Below, piece after piece: positions 7,630-16,299 of a DNA stretch of 37,456 bases. The first letter of the stretch is position 1; the number at the start of each line of letters is the position of its first letter. The DNA lies in contig JAOUPQ010000003.1 of assembly GCA_029879765.1 (NCBI GenBank), forward strand, positions 1 through 37,456, in the 5' to 3' direction. A model generated the notes under the pieces. That model ran no database searches. It saw only the letters and a list, made by a program, of their open reading frames with translations, and was not told the origin of the DNA. Both the position numbers and the translations under genes were made by a program. The DNA comes from Nitrospinota bacterium. GTDB taxonomy: Bacteria > Nitrospinota_A > UBA7883.

Positions 7630-8574
7630 TTAATATCTCCGCCAGCTCATGGGAACGCTGTTTTGCGCCGCATAGCTATCCAGCTTGCTCAACAGCCGGT
7701 CCGCTTCCCGGTGTTGATCCTCTGCAAAGCTGGCTCCCTCGCTCCCCCTGGAACCAGAGGATTTAAGCTGTTCGGAGTATTGCTTCCATCCGGTTCTCAT
7801 CCGGGAAAATTCATAGAACCACGAACGCCACCATGTTTCATCATGGCCGCCAGGTCTGCTTTGGGATTTGGGAAGCTCCTGGAAAATCAACAGATGGCGC
7901 TGGTTGTCCAGGGACATTTTATAGTTGGCCATGAAATCCATCCCCACCAGCCCCTCGAATGCTCTGGACATGGATTTGGACGTCACCTGCACCGGCACAA
8001 ATTCCACCGATCCCTCCCCCACCTCTATTTTGTCGATAATAGTGAGGATGGCCGGGATGCTTCCGCCGATTCCCCCAGAGCGAATCTTAAGCTTGCCTGT
8101 GTCGTTGTCGAAAACACCGATTTTTCTGGCGAGCTTTTCGGTGATAAGGACTCCTGGCGCCCCGGTGTCCAGCAGCATGGGCGCCGTCACAGAGCCGTTG
8201 AACCTGACGTTTACTATGATCCTTCGGGCCGTTCCCTCAAACGCCCGGTAGGGCACCACGAAGCTTTTCAGTGTCCCGGGCGCTTGGCCGCTTCCCCCTC
8301 CAAACTCCTGACTATCATTGTTCTTCCAGGGCGGCGTCCAGGGAGTGGAGCTCTTTTGCTGTTCCTTGATTTTATACTCCTTGCGCTCAATCTTCTCCCG
8401 ATACTCCACAGGAACTTCCCCCTCCGAGTCGGAATAATGCACATTCCCCTCTTTATCTTTCCATTTTATGACTTCCCCAGCAGATCCCAGGTTTGTGGCC
8501 CACAGCCCCATGGCCAGACCCATCAATGCTGACAGAAGAAGAAAGTCGATCTGTTTCCTTTGCAAAAGCTTCAT
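7630..8574 (-). CDS. DUF4124 / retropepsin-like aspartic protease fusion, exported
   Basis: The 314-residue protein has an N-terminal signal or anchor segment (residues about 11-32). A DUF4124-type module follows (VIKWKDKEGNVHYSDSEGE, about 34-53), then a charged, Pro/Ser/Gly-rich linker. A retropepsin-like domain (about 105-225) carries the catalytic LLDTGA motif (D136-T-G) and a downstream GLVGMDFMANYKMSLD strand typical of the family. Such single-domain proteases act as dimers. The C-terminal 80 residues are polar, Ser/Arg-rich and probably helical. Cell-envelope location is inferred from the signal segment. A TATAAT-like box lies about 60 bases upstream. The protease fold is well supported; the substrate is unknown. 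Confidence 0.85.
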   Translation of the reverse strand: MKLLQRKQIDFLLLSALMGLAMGLWATNLGSAGEVIKWKDKEGNVHYSDSEGEVPVEYREKIERKEYKIKEQQKSSTPWTPPWKNNDSQEFGGGSGQAPGTLKSFVVPYRAFEGTARRIIVNVRFNGSVTAPMLLDTGAPGVLITEKLARKIGVFDNDTGKLKIRSGGIGGSIPAILTIIDKIEVGEGSVEFVPVQVTSKSMSRAFEGLVGMDFMANYKMSLDNQRHLLIFQELPKSQSRPGGHDETWWRSWFYEFSRMRTGWKQYSEQLKSSGSRGSEGASFAEDQHREADRLLSKLDSYAAQNSVPMSWRRY

Positions 8575-8748
8575 TTGAACCTACGGCGGAAAATTGGAAA
8601 AACAACGCGCGGACATGTAAAAGCAAATCATGCGCTACTCTGATTATATATTATAGGGCGCCAGGCCATGAAGCGCCACCCCGGGCCATCGGGAGCCCCC
8701 GCTCCAGGCTTTCCCGGGGGAAGGGGAGGGAAAGGAGGGCTGCGGGGA

Positions 8749-9405
8749 TCAGCCGGGTTTTCGCATCCGCGCCGCCAGGTTGAATATTCCTGCTCGTCCC
8801 AGGCTCTCCAGCCGCAGCCCCGCCGAAGAGGCCATGGAAGCCAGATCCTCCTCCCCGAACAGGTGGATGTCAAACCCATGCCTTCCGTGCCACCACCGGT
8901 AGAGTTTGCCCGGAGCGCTGTTCGTCGGGGCCAGCAGGGTCAATTGCCCCCCTGGCCGCAGCACTCGCGCCGCCTCCAGGAAAAACAGGGGGGGCGACTC
9001 CATGAACTCCAATGCGCCCGCGCAGAGCACGACGTCGAAAACCGGCTTGAAAGGCAGAGACTGGGAGTCCGCCACCAGCGCGTCCATCCCCTCGTCCCTG
9101 GCCCTGACCACCATGGAAAAAAGCGCGTCCAGCGCCACATAGGCTTTCGGCTTTTGCAAAGCCAGCCGTTTGGCATACCATCCCGCGCCACACCCTGCGT
9201 CCAGGATAACCAGCCCCGTTATGGAGCCGAGTTGGCTGGCCACAGCATTGTACTCGGCGTTTTTCAGCCACGCCCAGGCGCCCTTCTCGCTGTTCTCTCC
9301 ATACTCCTTGGCCGCAGCGTCGAAGTAGCTGTTCACTGCCCCCCTGCGGATGCTGTCTCCGGGGATGGGGTCTTCTGGTCCGCTCTGGGAAAATGGCTCG
9401 TTCAT
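8749..9405 (-). CDS. Class I SAM-dependent methyltransferase
   Basis: The 218-residue protein has the Rossmann SAM-binding motif I LDAGCGAG at residues 68-75, an acidic residue at the end of strand 2 (VALDALFSMV), and the DVVLCAGALEFM and LRPGGQLTLLAPT motifs of the methyltransferase-11 / UbiE-like group. Substrate residues cannot be read from sequence; family members act on quinones, lipids, biotin precursors or small metabolites. It stands alone between a lipoprotein gene and a protease gene on the same strand, with its own likely promoter, so context gives no substrate. Confidence 0.88.
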   Translation of the reverse strand: MNEPFSQSGPEDPIPGDSIRRGAVNSYFDAAAKEYGENSEKGAWAWLKNAEYNAVASQLGSITGLVILDAGCGAGWYAKRLALQKPKAYVALDALFSMVVRARDEGMDALVADSQSLPFKPVFDVVLCAGALEFMESPPLFFLEAARVLRPGGQLTLLAPTNSAPGKLYRWWHGRHGFDIHLFGEEDLASMASSAGLRLESLGRAGIFNLAARMRKPG

Positions 9406-9452
9406 CTGGATATTCTGTTTTGATTAGAGGCGAAAGTTAACATGTCGGATCA

Positions 9453-9461
9453 AGTATAGCA
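9453..9461 (-). promoter_or_regulatory. Putative extended -10 promoter of the methyltransferase gene
   Basis: The minus strand reads TGCTATACT, an extended -10 element, about 50 bases upstream of the ATG. No good -35 is apparent, which extended -10 promoters can tolerate. Confidence 0.35.
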
Positions 9462-9511
9462 GAAACCATGGGGGGAGCCGGAGCTTGCGCAAGAGAAGGC
9501 CGCCGGGCCGG

Positions 9512-10051
9512 TCAGTTGAGTTTTTCCCCTGTGAATCCGGAAGTTCCGCTGCACTCCGTGTTGTAATTGAGCAAGGTGATTTCCACAATATAGGCCCCCG
9601 CCACTCCCTTGTCGGTGAATTTCCCCTCAAACCTCTGGTGGATATCCACCGGCCCGGCGTCTCCGGCGTTGGGCCAGTGATCATAGCTCTCGGCGAAAAA
9701 TGTTCCATCTTCGGCCACAGTGCCGTTCATGTTGGTCGAATCGCCCTGGGCGCCGGCCTGGGCCGCCTGGCGCATGTTGATCAGATTCCAGTTGAAATCG
9801 ATGGAGTGCAGCAGAATATTTTCCCCATCCTGGGTGACTTCCACCCTGAATTCCTGACTGGGGAGCGGAGTCATCGACATGGCCAAACCGGTGGTTTTTT
9901 CCTGACACCGCAGATTAACCGGGTCGGTGATGATCAGGTATGTTCCACCGAAGTTGATGGTGGTGCTGGAGCTTCCCTCGATACATCCGGAGGCGAACAA
10001 GGCAAAGGATAAAAACAGGGGGGCCAAGGCCTTCATGGGAAAAAAATTCAT
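9512..10051 (-). CDS. Lipoprotein, unknown function
   Basis: The 179-residue product starts at the ATG at 10051, where a GGAG ribosome site sits eight bases upstream; the track start is an earlier TTG at 10072. The signal peptide (MNFFPMKALAPLFLSFALFASGC) ends in a canonical ASGC lipobox. The mature part begins Ser/Thr-rich and continues as a mostly beta-strand domain with TYLIITDPVNLRC, EFRVEVTQDG and GAYIVEITLLNYNTEC. Its pattern resembles small lipocalin-like or immunoglobulin-like envelope proteins, but I cannot assign a family. The two Cys may form a disulfide. It has its own probable promoter and so is likely separate from the hyp operon. Confidence 0.8.
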   Translation of the reverse strand: MNFFPMKALAPLFLSFALFASGCIEGSSSTTINFGGTYLIITDPVNLRCQEKTTGLAMSMTPLPSQEFRVEVTQDGENILLHSIDFNWNLINMRQAAQAGAQGDSTNMNGTVAEDGTFFAESYDHWPNAGDAGPVDIHQRFEGKFTDKGVAGAYIVEITLLNYNTECSGTSGFTGEKLN

Positions 10052-10101
10052 AGCGATACTCCATGCATACAATACAACCAGGCGTATAACATCCTGCGTC
10101 C

Positions 10102-10130
10102 AATATACTCCAACCGGTACTGCCGGTCAA
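10102..10130 (-). promoter_or_regulatory. Promoter of the lipoprotein gene with palindromic spacer
   Basis: On the minus strand TTGACC and TATATT are separated by 17 bases. The spacer contains ACCGG-N5-CCGGT, an operator-like inverted repeat. It lies immediately after the hypE stop, and the predicted leader is about 45 bases. Confidence 0.5.
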
Positions 10131-10134
10131 AATG

Positions 10135-11166
10135 TTAACAGATGCGGGGCAATATTTCCCCATGGGGCATGTTGATCATCCTCTCCCCCCCCACCACGGA
10201 GGCGCTGGACACCCTTCCTGCCCGGCCTTCTTCCACGCGCCCTATGACCGCGGAGAGCTTTCCCAGGGGGTGGGCGCGCATTATGGCCAGGGCCTTTTCC
10301 ACATCCTTTTCGGGGGTAACCACCACCATCTTCCCCTCGTTGGCCACCACCATCGGATCCAGCCCCAACAGCTCGCACGCTCCGGCCACCGCCGTGGCCA
10401 TGGGGATGGCGCGCTCGTCCAGACGGATGGCCACGCCGGAGTCCGCAGCGATCTCGCATATGGTGGTGGCAAGCCCGCCCCGGGTGGGGTCGCGCATCAC
10501 ATGAGCGTCAACTCCCCCATCCAGCAGCGCCCGCGCCAGGGTGTGCAGCGCCGCGGTGTCGCTTTGTATCGGGGACTGAAAGCGCAATCCCTCCCGCTCG
10601 GACATCACGGCGATCCCATGGTCGCCAATGGTTCCGTTGATTATCACCACGTCTCCCGGACGCGCGCCAGAGGCGTGGATCTGCACCCCATCCGGGCGGT
10701 ATCCCACGCCGGAGGTGTTTATGAATATGCCGTCCGCCTTGCCGTGGGGGACCACTTTTGTGTCTCCACAAACGATCGGCACACCCGACGCTCTGGCCGC
10801 TTGGCCCATGGACCGCATCACCGTCCGCAGGTCCGCCAGCGGGAAGCCTTCTTCCAGGATCAGCCCGACGCTGAGGGCCACAGGAATGGCGCCGCTCATG
10901 GCCAGGTCGTTTATGGTGCCATTGAACGCCAGGTCGCCGATATTCCCCCCCGGAAAGGCCCAGGGGGAGACCACATAGCTGTCGGTCGTGAAGCTAAGCC
11001 AGGCGCCCGGTATGGTGAGAAGCGCGGAATCCTCCATGGGTGGCGCCCCATCGGCGCCATAGAGGGCGGGGACTATTGTCTTGCTGATCAGGTCATGAGT
11101 CAGCTTCCCCCCGGAGCCGTGGCCCAGAGAGACCAGATCCGCCCTGCTACTCACCATACCCTCCAT
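10135..11166 (-). CDS. hypE: Hydrogenase maturation protein HypE (thiocarbamate-dehydrating)
   Basis: The 343-residue enzyme dehydrates the carbamoyl group placed on its C-terminal Cys by HypF, making the cyanide ligand of the Ni-Fe hydrogenase active site. It has the PurM/ThiL-like fold: LGHGSGGK near the N terminus, a TTDSYVVSP ATP-binding region, NDLAMSGA, CGDTKVV and RDPTRGG. It ends in the diagnostic PRIC with the acceptor Cys as the last residue, so it is intact. It overlaps the hypD end by about 20 bases. The exact start is uncertain: ATG 11166, ATG 11157 or GTG 11154. Confidence 0.96.
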   Translation of the reverse strand: MEGMVSSRADLVSLGHGSGGKLTHDLISKTIVPALYGADGAPPMEDSALLTIPGAWLSFTTDSYVVSPWAFPGGNIGDLAFNGTINDLAMSGAIPVALSVGLILEEGFPLADLRTVMRSMGQAARASGVPIVCGDTKVVPHGKADGIFINTSGVGYRPDGVQIHASGARPGDVVIINGTIGDHGIAVMSEREGLRFQSPIQSDTAALHTLARALLDGGVDAHVMRDPTRGGLATTICEIAADSGVAIRLDERAIPMATAVAGACELLGLDPMVVANEGKMVVVTPEKDVEKALAIMRAHPLGKLSAVIGRVEEGRAGRVSSASVVGGERMINMPHGEILPRIC

Positions 11167-12244
11167 ATCTGTACGCCGCCGCGCAGGTGCCTTCCGAAGA
11201 GACCATGCAGGCCCCGATAGGATTGTCCGGCGTGCAGGCGGAGCCGAAGAGCCTGCACTCCGGAGGATCGTTGAGTCCCTTCAGTATCCGGCCGCAGATG
11301 CAGGCAGGGTTCTCCTTCGGCTCCGGCAGGGTGACGCCGAACTTTTTTGACGCGTCGAACTTATCGAACTCCTCGGAAATGGCCAGTCCGCTGTCCGGTA
11401 TCGTCCCCAGTCCACGCCACACCGCGTCGGACTTCACAAACACCTGCCGCAGTATCTGCTGGGCCTTCTTGTTCCCCTCCGGTTTCACTACACGGTAATA
11501 CTCGTTTTCCACCTCCGCCCGCCCTTCGGCAGCCTGGCGCGCCAGCATGGCCAGCCCCTTCAGGATATCCAGCGGCTCAAAACCGGTGACCACGCAGGGC
11601 ATGCTGAATTTCTTCGCCACTGGAATGTACGCGTCGGCGCCTATGATGGCGGAGACATGGGCGGGGCATATGTATCCGTCCAGTTTGATTTCGCCGGAAG
11701 TGAGAACCTCCATGGGCTCCGGCATGGTCTTGTGGGCGCACAGCACGGAGTAATTGGCGATTCCTTCCCGTCTGGCCTCCAGGATGGAACAGGCGATCAG
11801 CGGGGCGGTGGTCTCGAACCCCACACCGAGGAAAACCACTTCCTTTGCCGGATTCTCTTTGGCCAGCGCCACTGCGTCCAGCGGGGAGTAGACCACCCGG
11901 ATCTCTTTTCCCGAGCTGCGCTCTTTTTGCAGGGTGGAGCGGCTGCCGGGAACCCGGACCATATCCCCAAAGGTTGTGATGGCCACGTTGGGTTGGGCGG
12001 CGATCTCCACGGCGGTGTCTACATAATTTATCGGGGTGACGCACACGGGGCATCCCGGCCCGGAGACCAGTTTGATACTCTTTGGGATCATGGAGCGAAT
12101 ACCGTAGCGGTAAATCGCCATGGTGTGGGTGCCGCAAACCTCCATCAGGGTAATCTGGCGATCCAGCCCGGAGGCGGCTTTGCGGATATCATCCGCCAGC
12201 TTGTCGGCGGTTTCTTTGTCGCGGAATTCGTTTATGTATTTCAT
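11147..12244 (-). CDS. hypD: Hydrogenase maturation protein HypD
   Basis: The 365-residue iron-sulfur scaffold, together with HypC, assembles the Fe(CN)2CO unit of Ni-Fe hydrogenases. Key motifs are present: MEVCGTHT, the SGPGCPVCVTP thiol site, GFETTAP, and the Cys-rich C-terminal region (CICGRILKG, ECRLFGSACTP, GACMVSSEGTC) for the [4Fe-4S] cluster. The track ORF starts at 12469 inside hypC in another frame. The true start is the ATG at 12244 (MKYINEFRD), which overlaps the hypC stop by four bases and gives normal family length. Confidence 0.96.
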   Translation of the reverse strand: MKYINEFRDKETADKLADDIRKAASGLDRQITLMEVCGTHTMAIYRYGIRSMIPKSIKLVSGPGCPVCVTPINYVDTAVEIAAQPNVAITTFGDMVRVPGSRSTLQKERSSGKEIRVVYSPLDAVALAKENPAKEVVFLGVGFETTAPLIACSILEARREGIANYSVLCAHKTMPEPMEVLTSGEIKLDGYICPAHVSAIIGADAYIPVAKKFSMPCVVTGFEPLDILKGLAMLARQAAEGRAEVENEYYRVVKPEGNKKAQQILRQVFVKSDAVWRGLGTIPDSGLAISEEFDKFDASKKFGVTLPEPKENPACICGRILKGLNDPPECRLFGSACTPDNPIGACMVSSEGTCAAAYRYGGYGE

Positions 12245-12471
12245 CCGTCTGGGTTTTCCGTGTCGAGTATGTCCCGCATAAGTCGTATGGTCTCCTCCGC
12301 CGCTTCGGGGTCCACCTTTTCGATGGCGAACCCGGCGTGGATCATCACATAATCGCCCACCTCTACACCGTCGAGCATCATCAGGCTGGCCTCCTTGCGC
12401 ACCCCGCCGATCTCCGCGACGCAACGGTATTCCGATATCTCCACCACTTTCATCGGCACAGCCACACACAT
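12241..12471 (-). CDS. hypC: Hydrogenase assembly chaperone HypC
   Basis: The 76-residue chaperone starts MCVAVPMKV. Cys2, exposed after Met removal, is the residue that binds iron and the hydrogenase large subunit. It carries Fe(CN)2CO between HypD and the apo-hydrogenase. The acidic helical C terminus and OB-like core are typical. A GGAG ribosome site lies in the end of hypF, four bases separate the two genes, and the stop overlaps hypD. Confidence 0.95.
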   Translation of the reverse strand: MCVAVPMKVVEISEYRCVAEIGGVRKEASLMMLDGVEVGDYVMIHAGFAIEKVDPEAAEETIRLMRDILDTENPDG

Positions 12472-12475
12472 GGTT

Positions 12476-14761
12476 CTATTTCTCCTTTCCTGCCAGGATT
12501 CTTTGTCCGGCGATCAGCGCCTGGCCCAGGGCGATGCCTCCATCGTTGGGCGGGACGCGGCGGTGGCGGAAAACGGTGAAGCCATCTTCCCGCAGCCTCT
12601 GGCCCAGCCTGTCGCTCACATACCGGTTCTGGAACACTCCGCCGGACAAGAACACCCGGTCCAGGCCCGTCTGTTTTTTCAGTCGCATGGCCACGGTCGC
12701 GGCGCCCTGCACCACGGCCTGATGGAACCTGGCGGCGATGAATTCCGTGGGCTTTTCCCGGATCACGTCCTCCACCAAAGCCTGGAATACCGGATAAAAG
12801 TCTAGAATCGGCAAGCCGTCATTCTCCACGACGCCCATCGGGTAACCTTCCTCCACAGGATTTTCAAGCGCCATTTCCAGCTCCAGGGCCGCCTGCCCCT
12901 CGAATGTTATCTTGGAGCGAATGCCGACAAGAGCCGAGGCCGCGTCGAACATTCTTCCCATGCCGTGGGAGAGGGGGGAGTTGAGCCTGTTGGTGGCCAT
13001 TTTCAGAATATTATTTTTCGTGTCCTCACTCAGCTCAATCAGCCAGGAAAGGGGCATCCGGGGGATATTTGGCCCATATATCCCGCCCAGGATGGCCAGG
13101 GCCACTCGCCACGGCTCCTGGATCGCCTTGTCGCCTCCCGGAAGAGGAACGGGGCTGACAGAACCCATCCGCTGATATCCATTGATCCCCCCGACGAGGA
13201 ATTCACCTCCCCAGATTCCCCCATCCTCGCCATAGCCTGTGCCATCGAAAATGATTCCGATGGCCTCTCCCTCCTGGTGGGTTTCCGCCATCAAGGACAC
13301 CATATGGGCATGATGATGCTGCACCGCCACCGTGGGGGCCATCTTCTGCTCGCTGGCCCAGTGGGAGCTCATGTAATCTGGGTGCATGTCATGCGCCACC
13401 GCCTCCACCTCCTTGATGTCCAGAAGCCGCATGAACCTTTCGATGGTCTCGCCGAGAGCCTCATACACGCTCTTATGTTTCAGGTCACCAATATGCTGGC
13501 TCAAAAACGCCTTGGATCCCTTTATCAGGCAGAAGGTGTTTTTCAGGTCCCCCCCCACCGCCAGGATGGATGGATACTCCCTGTTCAACATGATCGGCAC
13601 CGGCGCGTATCCCCTGGAGCGGCGCAGCACCACGCTTCCATGGGACATGGGCCGCTCGATGGAGTCATCCTCCCGGGTGTGGATCTCCCGGTCGTGGGTC
13701 AGGAATGCGTCCGCCACTCCCCCAAGCTTCTCCAGCGCGTCCTCGTCCTTGAAGACTATCGGCTCATCGGAATTGTTGGCGCTGGTCATGATCATGGCGC
13801 CCAGGAACGCGTCGCTCATGATCAGGTGATGCAGGGGGGTGTATGGCAGCATGGCGCCGATGTACCGGTTGCGGGGCGAGGCTGATTTCATCAGACGGGA
13901 GTATTTCTTCTCCACCAGGATAATGGGCCGGCTGTGGGACTCCAGCAGCGATCGCACCGTGTCGTTTTCCATGATGAAAGGAATCAGCGCCCCGTAGCTG
14001 GGGAACATTACCGCGAACGGTTTTTCGTCGCGTTTCTTCAGCTCCCGGAGGCGATGCACCGCTTTTTCATCCAGCGCGTTTACAGCCAGGTGGTATCCCC
14101 CGATCCCTTTTATCGCCACCACGTGCCCCCTCTTTAGCTGAATCATTGTGGCCTCGAGAGGGTCGGTATAACTTGCTGGCTTGAAATTGGAGTCCCGATA
14201 GGTGAGCCTGGGGCCGCAGGAGTGGCAACCTATCGGTTGGGCATGGAACCGGCGGTTCTGGGGGCTTTCATACTCCGCTCGGCATTCGGAGCACATGCTG
14301 AACCTGCCCATGGTGGTGTTGGGCCTGTCATAGGGGATGTCTGTAATGATGGAGTAACGGGGGCCGCAATCGGTGCAGCTGATGAATGGATAGCGGTATC
14401 TCCGGTTTTGCGGATCGAAAAGCTCCCGTATGCATTGCTTGCAGACGTCAGAATCCGGCGCTATAAGCGCGGATTTCTCCCCTTCGCCCATGCTCTTTTC
14501 GATGCTGAACCCGCGAGTGGATTTTAATTCAATGGATACTTCTTCCAGCTTGATAATATGGGCCATGGGCGGGGCCTCGTTCATAACTCTCTGCGCGAAG
14601 GCATCAACCGATTTTTCCGGGCCCTGGATCTCTATCTCCACCCCTTTGCCATGGTTTAGCACATGACCGGCAAGGTTCATGTAGTTGGCCAGGTTATATA
14701 CAAAAGGGCGGAATCCCACTCCCTGGACGATTCCCTCGATCTTGATCAGGGTTCGTTTCAT
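12476..14761 (-). CDS. hypF: Carbamoyltransferase HypF
   Basis: The 761-residue enzyme makes the cyanide precursor from carbamoyl phosphate and loads it on HypE. Domain order is complete. First an acylphosphatase domain (GIVQGVGFRPFVY, residues 1-90). Then two zinc-finger motifs (CKQC...CTDC and CSEC...CHSC, about 105-180), a YrdC-like domain (about 200-380), and a Kae1-like domain with the HHHAHM metal site and GGVFQNRY. I chose the second of two adjacent ATGs (14761) because GGGAG is better spaced from it; the track start at 14824 is too long. It lies ten bases after hypB. Confidence 0.95.
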   Translation of the reverse strand: MKRTLIKIEGIVQGVGFRPFVYNLANYMNLAGHVLNHGKGVEIEIQGPEKSVDAFAQRVMNEAPPMAHIIKLEEVSIELKSTRGFSIEKSMGEGEKSALIAPDSDVCKQCIRELFDPQNRRYRYPFISCTDCGPRYSIITDIPYDRPNTTMGRFSMCSECRAEYESPQNRRFHAQPIGCHSCGPRLTYRDSNFKPASYTDPLEATMIQLKRGHVVAIKGIGGYHLAVNALDEKAVHRLRELKKRDEKPFAVMFPSYGALIPFIMENDTVRSLLESHSRPIILVEKKYSRLMKSASPRNRYIGAMLPYTPLHHLIMSDAFLGAMIMTSANNSDEPIVFKDEDALEKLGGVADAFLTHDREIHTREDDSIERPMSHGSVVLRRSRGYAPVPIMLNREYPSILAVGGDLKNTFCLIKGSKAFLSQHIGDLKHKSVYEALGETIERFMRLLDIKEVEAVAHDMHPDYMSSHWASEQKMAPTVAVQHHHAHMVSLMAETHQEGEAIGIIFDGTGYGEDGGIWGGEFLVGGINGYQRMGSVSPVPLPGGDKAIQEPWRVALAILGGIYGPNIPRMPLSWLIELSEDTKNNILKMATNRLNSPLSHGMGRMFDAASALVGIRSKITFEGQAALELEMALENPVEEGYPMGVVENDGLPILDFYPVFQALVEDVIREKPTEFIAARFHQAVVQGAATVAMRLKKQTGLDRVFLSGGVFQNRYVSDRLGQRLREDGFTVFRHRRVPPNDGGIALGQALIAGQRILAGKEK

Positions 14762-14771
14762 CATTTCTCCC

Positions 14772-15434
14772 TTAACGCTCCTGGAGCAGGGAAAGCAGAA
14801 AGTCGTACCAGTCATCCATGCCATCGCCGGTTTTGGCGGAGACGTGGAACACTTTCAATGACTGGTTCACCTTCATGGAGTAATCCAGAAGCCGACCCAT
14901 GTCCAGATCCAGGTGGGGCAGCAGATCGGTCTTGGTGATGATCATGGCCGACGATGAGCGGAACGCTTTGGGGTACTTCACCGGTTTGTCCTCCCCCTCG
15001 GTGACGGAGACCAGGGCCACTTTCATCTCCTCGCCCAGGTCATAGGAAGCCGGGCAAACCAGGTTGCCCACGTTTTCGATGAACAGAAAACCGGGACCCG
15101 CAAAGCCCAGCTTCTCCAGCGCTTCCTCCACCATGGCCGCGTCCAGATGGCAGGCGGACTGGGTGTTGATCTGTATTACAGGGGCCCCCGTGGCGGCGAT
15201 CTTTCTGGCGTCGTTGTCGGTCTGTTGATCCCCCTCCAGCACCGCGATGGGAACCCTCGATTTAAGATCCTCGATAGTCTTCACCAGCATGGTGGTCTTG
15301 CCGGAACCTGGGGAGCTGATGAAATTGATGGCCACTATCCCCCTCTGCCGCAGCTTCTCTCTTATGCCTGCGGCTATCTGGTCGTTCTTCGACAGAACGT
15401 CCTTTTTGACATCAATTATCCTCACCCCGATCAC
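14772..15434 (-). CDS. hypB: Hydrogenase nickel incorporation GTPase HypB
   Basis: The 220-residue GTPase helps deliver nickel to the hydrogenase large subunit. Visible are the P-loop SSPGSGKTT (about 40-48), LEGDQQTDNDA, the metal-binding SACHLD, NVGNLVCPASYDLGE and the NKxD-like TKTDLL. It lacks the His-rich N-terminal nickel store seen in some HypB proteins, so it is the regulatory, non-storage type. The start codon is GTG, overlapping the hypA stop by four bases. Confidence 0.95.
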   Translation of the reverse strand: MIGVRIIDVKKDVLSKNDQIAAGIREKLRQRGIVAINFISSPGSGKTTMLVKTIEDLKSRVPIAVLEGDQQTDNDARKIAATGAPVIQINTQSACHLDAAMVEEALEKLGFAGPGFLFIENVGNLVCPASYDLGEEMKVALVSVTEGEDKPVKYPKAFRSSSAMIITKTDLLPHLDLDMGRLLDYSMKVNQSLKVFHVSAKTGDGMDDWYDFLLSLLQER

Positions 15435-15772
15435 TCCACGGAAATGTTATCCACATACAATTCCTCCCCGCTGACTATCCTTCCCCCGAAGGCGCCGCAT
15501 TGGGGGCAGATGGCCAGAGGATTGTCCGGTTTAAACTCCCGGGCGCACTCCCCGCACACCGCCCTGGCTGCCACCCTCTCGATCACCAGCTCGCTTCCTT
15601 CCGCCGCCGTGCCCATGGCGCAGGCGGAGTAGCAGAATTCCACTGCCCCAGCCTCCACGCCAGAGAGCTCCCCAACGGTCACATTGACCTTCATCACCCT
15701 GGCGCCCCCCTCCTCATTTAGCCGGGACACGGCTATATCCACAATGCTCATGGCCACAGACATTTCGTGCAT
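15431..15772 (-). CDS. hypA: Hydrogenase nickel/zinc chaperone HypA
   Basis: The 113-residue protein begins MHEMS; His2 and the N terminus form the nickel site. A zinc ribbon of two CxxC pairs follows (CGEC...CPQC, about residues 73-92). It works with HypB in nickel insertion. The track start at 15856 adds 28 non-family residues; the ATG at 15772 gives the canonical N terminus. It lies 17 bases after osmC, so it is probably cotranscribed with pepA-osmC. Confidence 0.95.
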   Translation of the reverse strand: MHEMSVAMSIVDIAVSRLNEEGGARVMKVNVTVGELSGVEAGAVEFCYSACAMGTAAEGSELVIERVAARAVCGECAREFKPDNPLAICPQCGAFGGRIVSGEELYVDNISVE

Positions 15773-15789
15773 GGCCTCGGCCGCGCCTT

Positions 15790-16299
15790 CTACCTGTCCA
15801 CCGTCACTTCCGCCGCCACCGGCGTCGCAAGCTTCATGGTGGAGGAAACGGGGCAATGGGCCGCCGCCAGGTCTATAAGCTCCCTGGTTTTAGCTTCATC
15901 GGCGGTGGTTTTGAGCCGGACTTTATACGACACATTCCGGAAACCCGGATTAACGTCCGCCACGTTGAACAACCCCCGCAGGTCGATATCTCCTGTCAGT
16001 TCCACATTCACCGCCTCCAGCTCGATATCCAGCATGGCGGCGTATTCCACGAACACCGCGCTGACACAGGATCCCAGCGCCATCAGCATCATCTCCATCG
16101 GGTTGGGGGCCTGGTCGTCCCCGCCGGAAGGAACCGGATAGTCCGACATGACAACATGGGTCCTGATACGGTTTTCGTTGAGCAGGCCGCCTTTCCATTC
16201 TGTGGACACACCAGGCCGATACACCGCGGCCTCAGGTTTTTTAACGAAGAGCGCCTTGCGGCTGGTCAGGATGTCTTTAAGAGGACGTCGCTCATTCAA
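15790..16299 (-). CDS. OsmC/Ohr-family peroxide reductase-like protein
   Basis: The 169-residue protein has the OsmC fold with both redox cysteines: C78 in ALGSCVSA and C149 in AAHCPVS. Members reduce organic hydroperoxides, although many of this broader group remain uncharacterised. The N-terminal 30 residues are a charged extension before the first strand. The start is a TTG, supported by AGGAGAG about six bases upstream and an eight-base overlap with the pepA end. Cotranscription with pepA and the hyp genes is likely from spacing. A role in protecting oxygen-sensitive metal-enzyme assembly would be speculation. Confidence 0.88.
   Translation of the reverse strand: MNERRPLKDILTSRKALFVKKPEAAVYRPGVSTEWKGGLLNENRIRTHVVMSDYPVPSGGDDQAPNPMEMMLMALGSCVSAVFVEYAAMLDIELEAVNVELTGDIDLRGLFNVADVNPGFRNVSYKVRLKTTADEAKTRELIDLAAAHCPVSSTMKLATPVAAEVTVDR

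Noticed and set aside
8690-8740. GC-rich hairpins after the methyltransferase gene as a terminator
   Set aside because: Stem pairing such as CCCCCG/CGGGGG is possible, but no T tract follows in the direction of transcription.
14772-15434. His-rich nickel-storage form of HypB
   Set aside because: The N terminus goes almost directly into the P-loop domain and lacks any His cluster.
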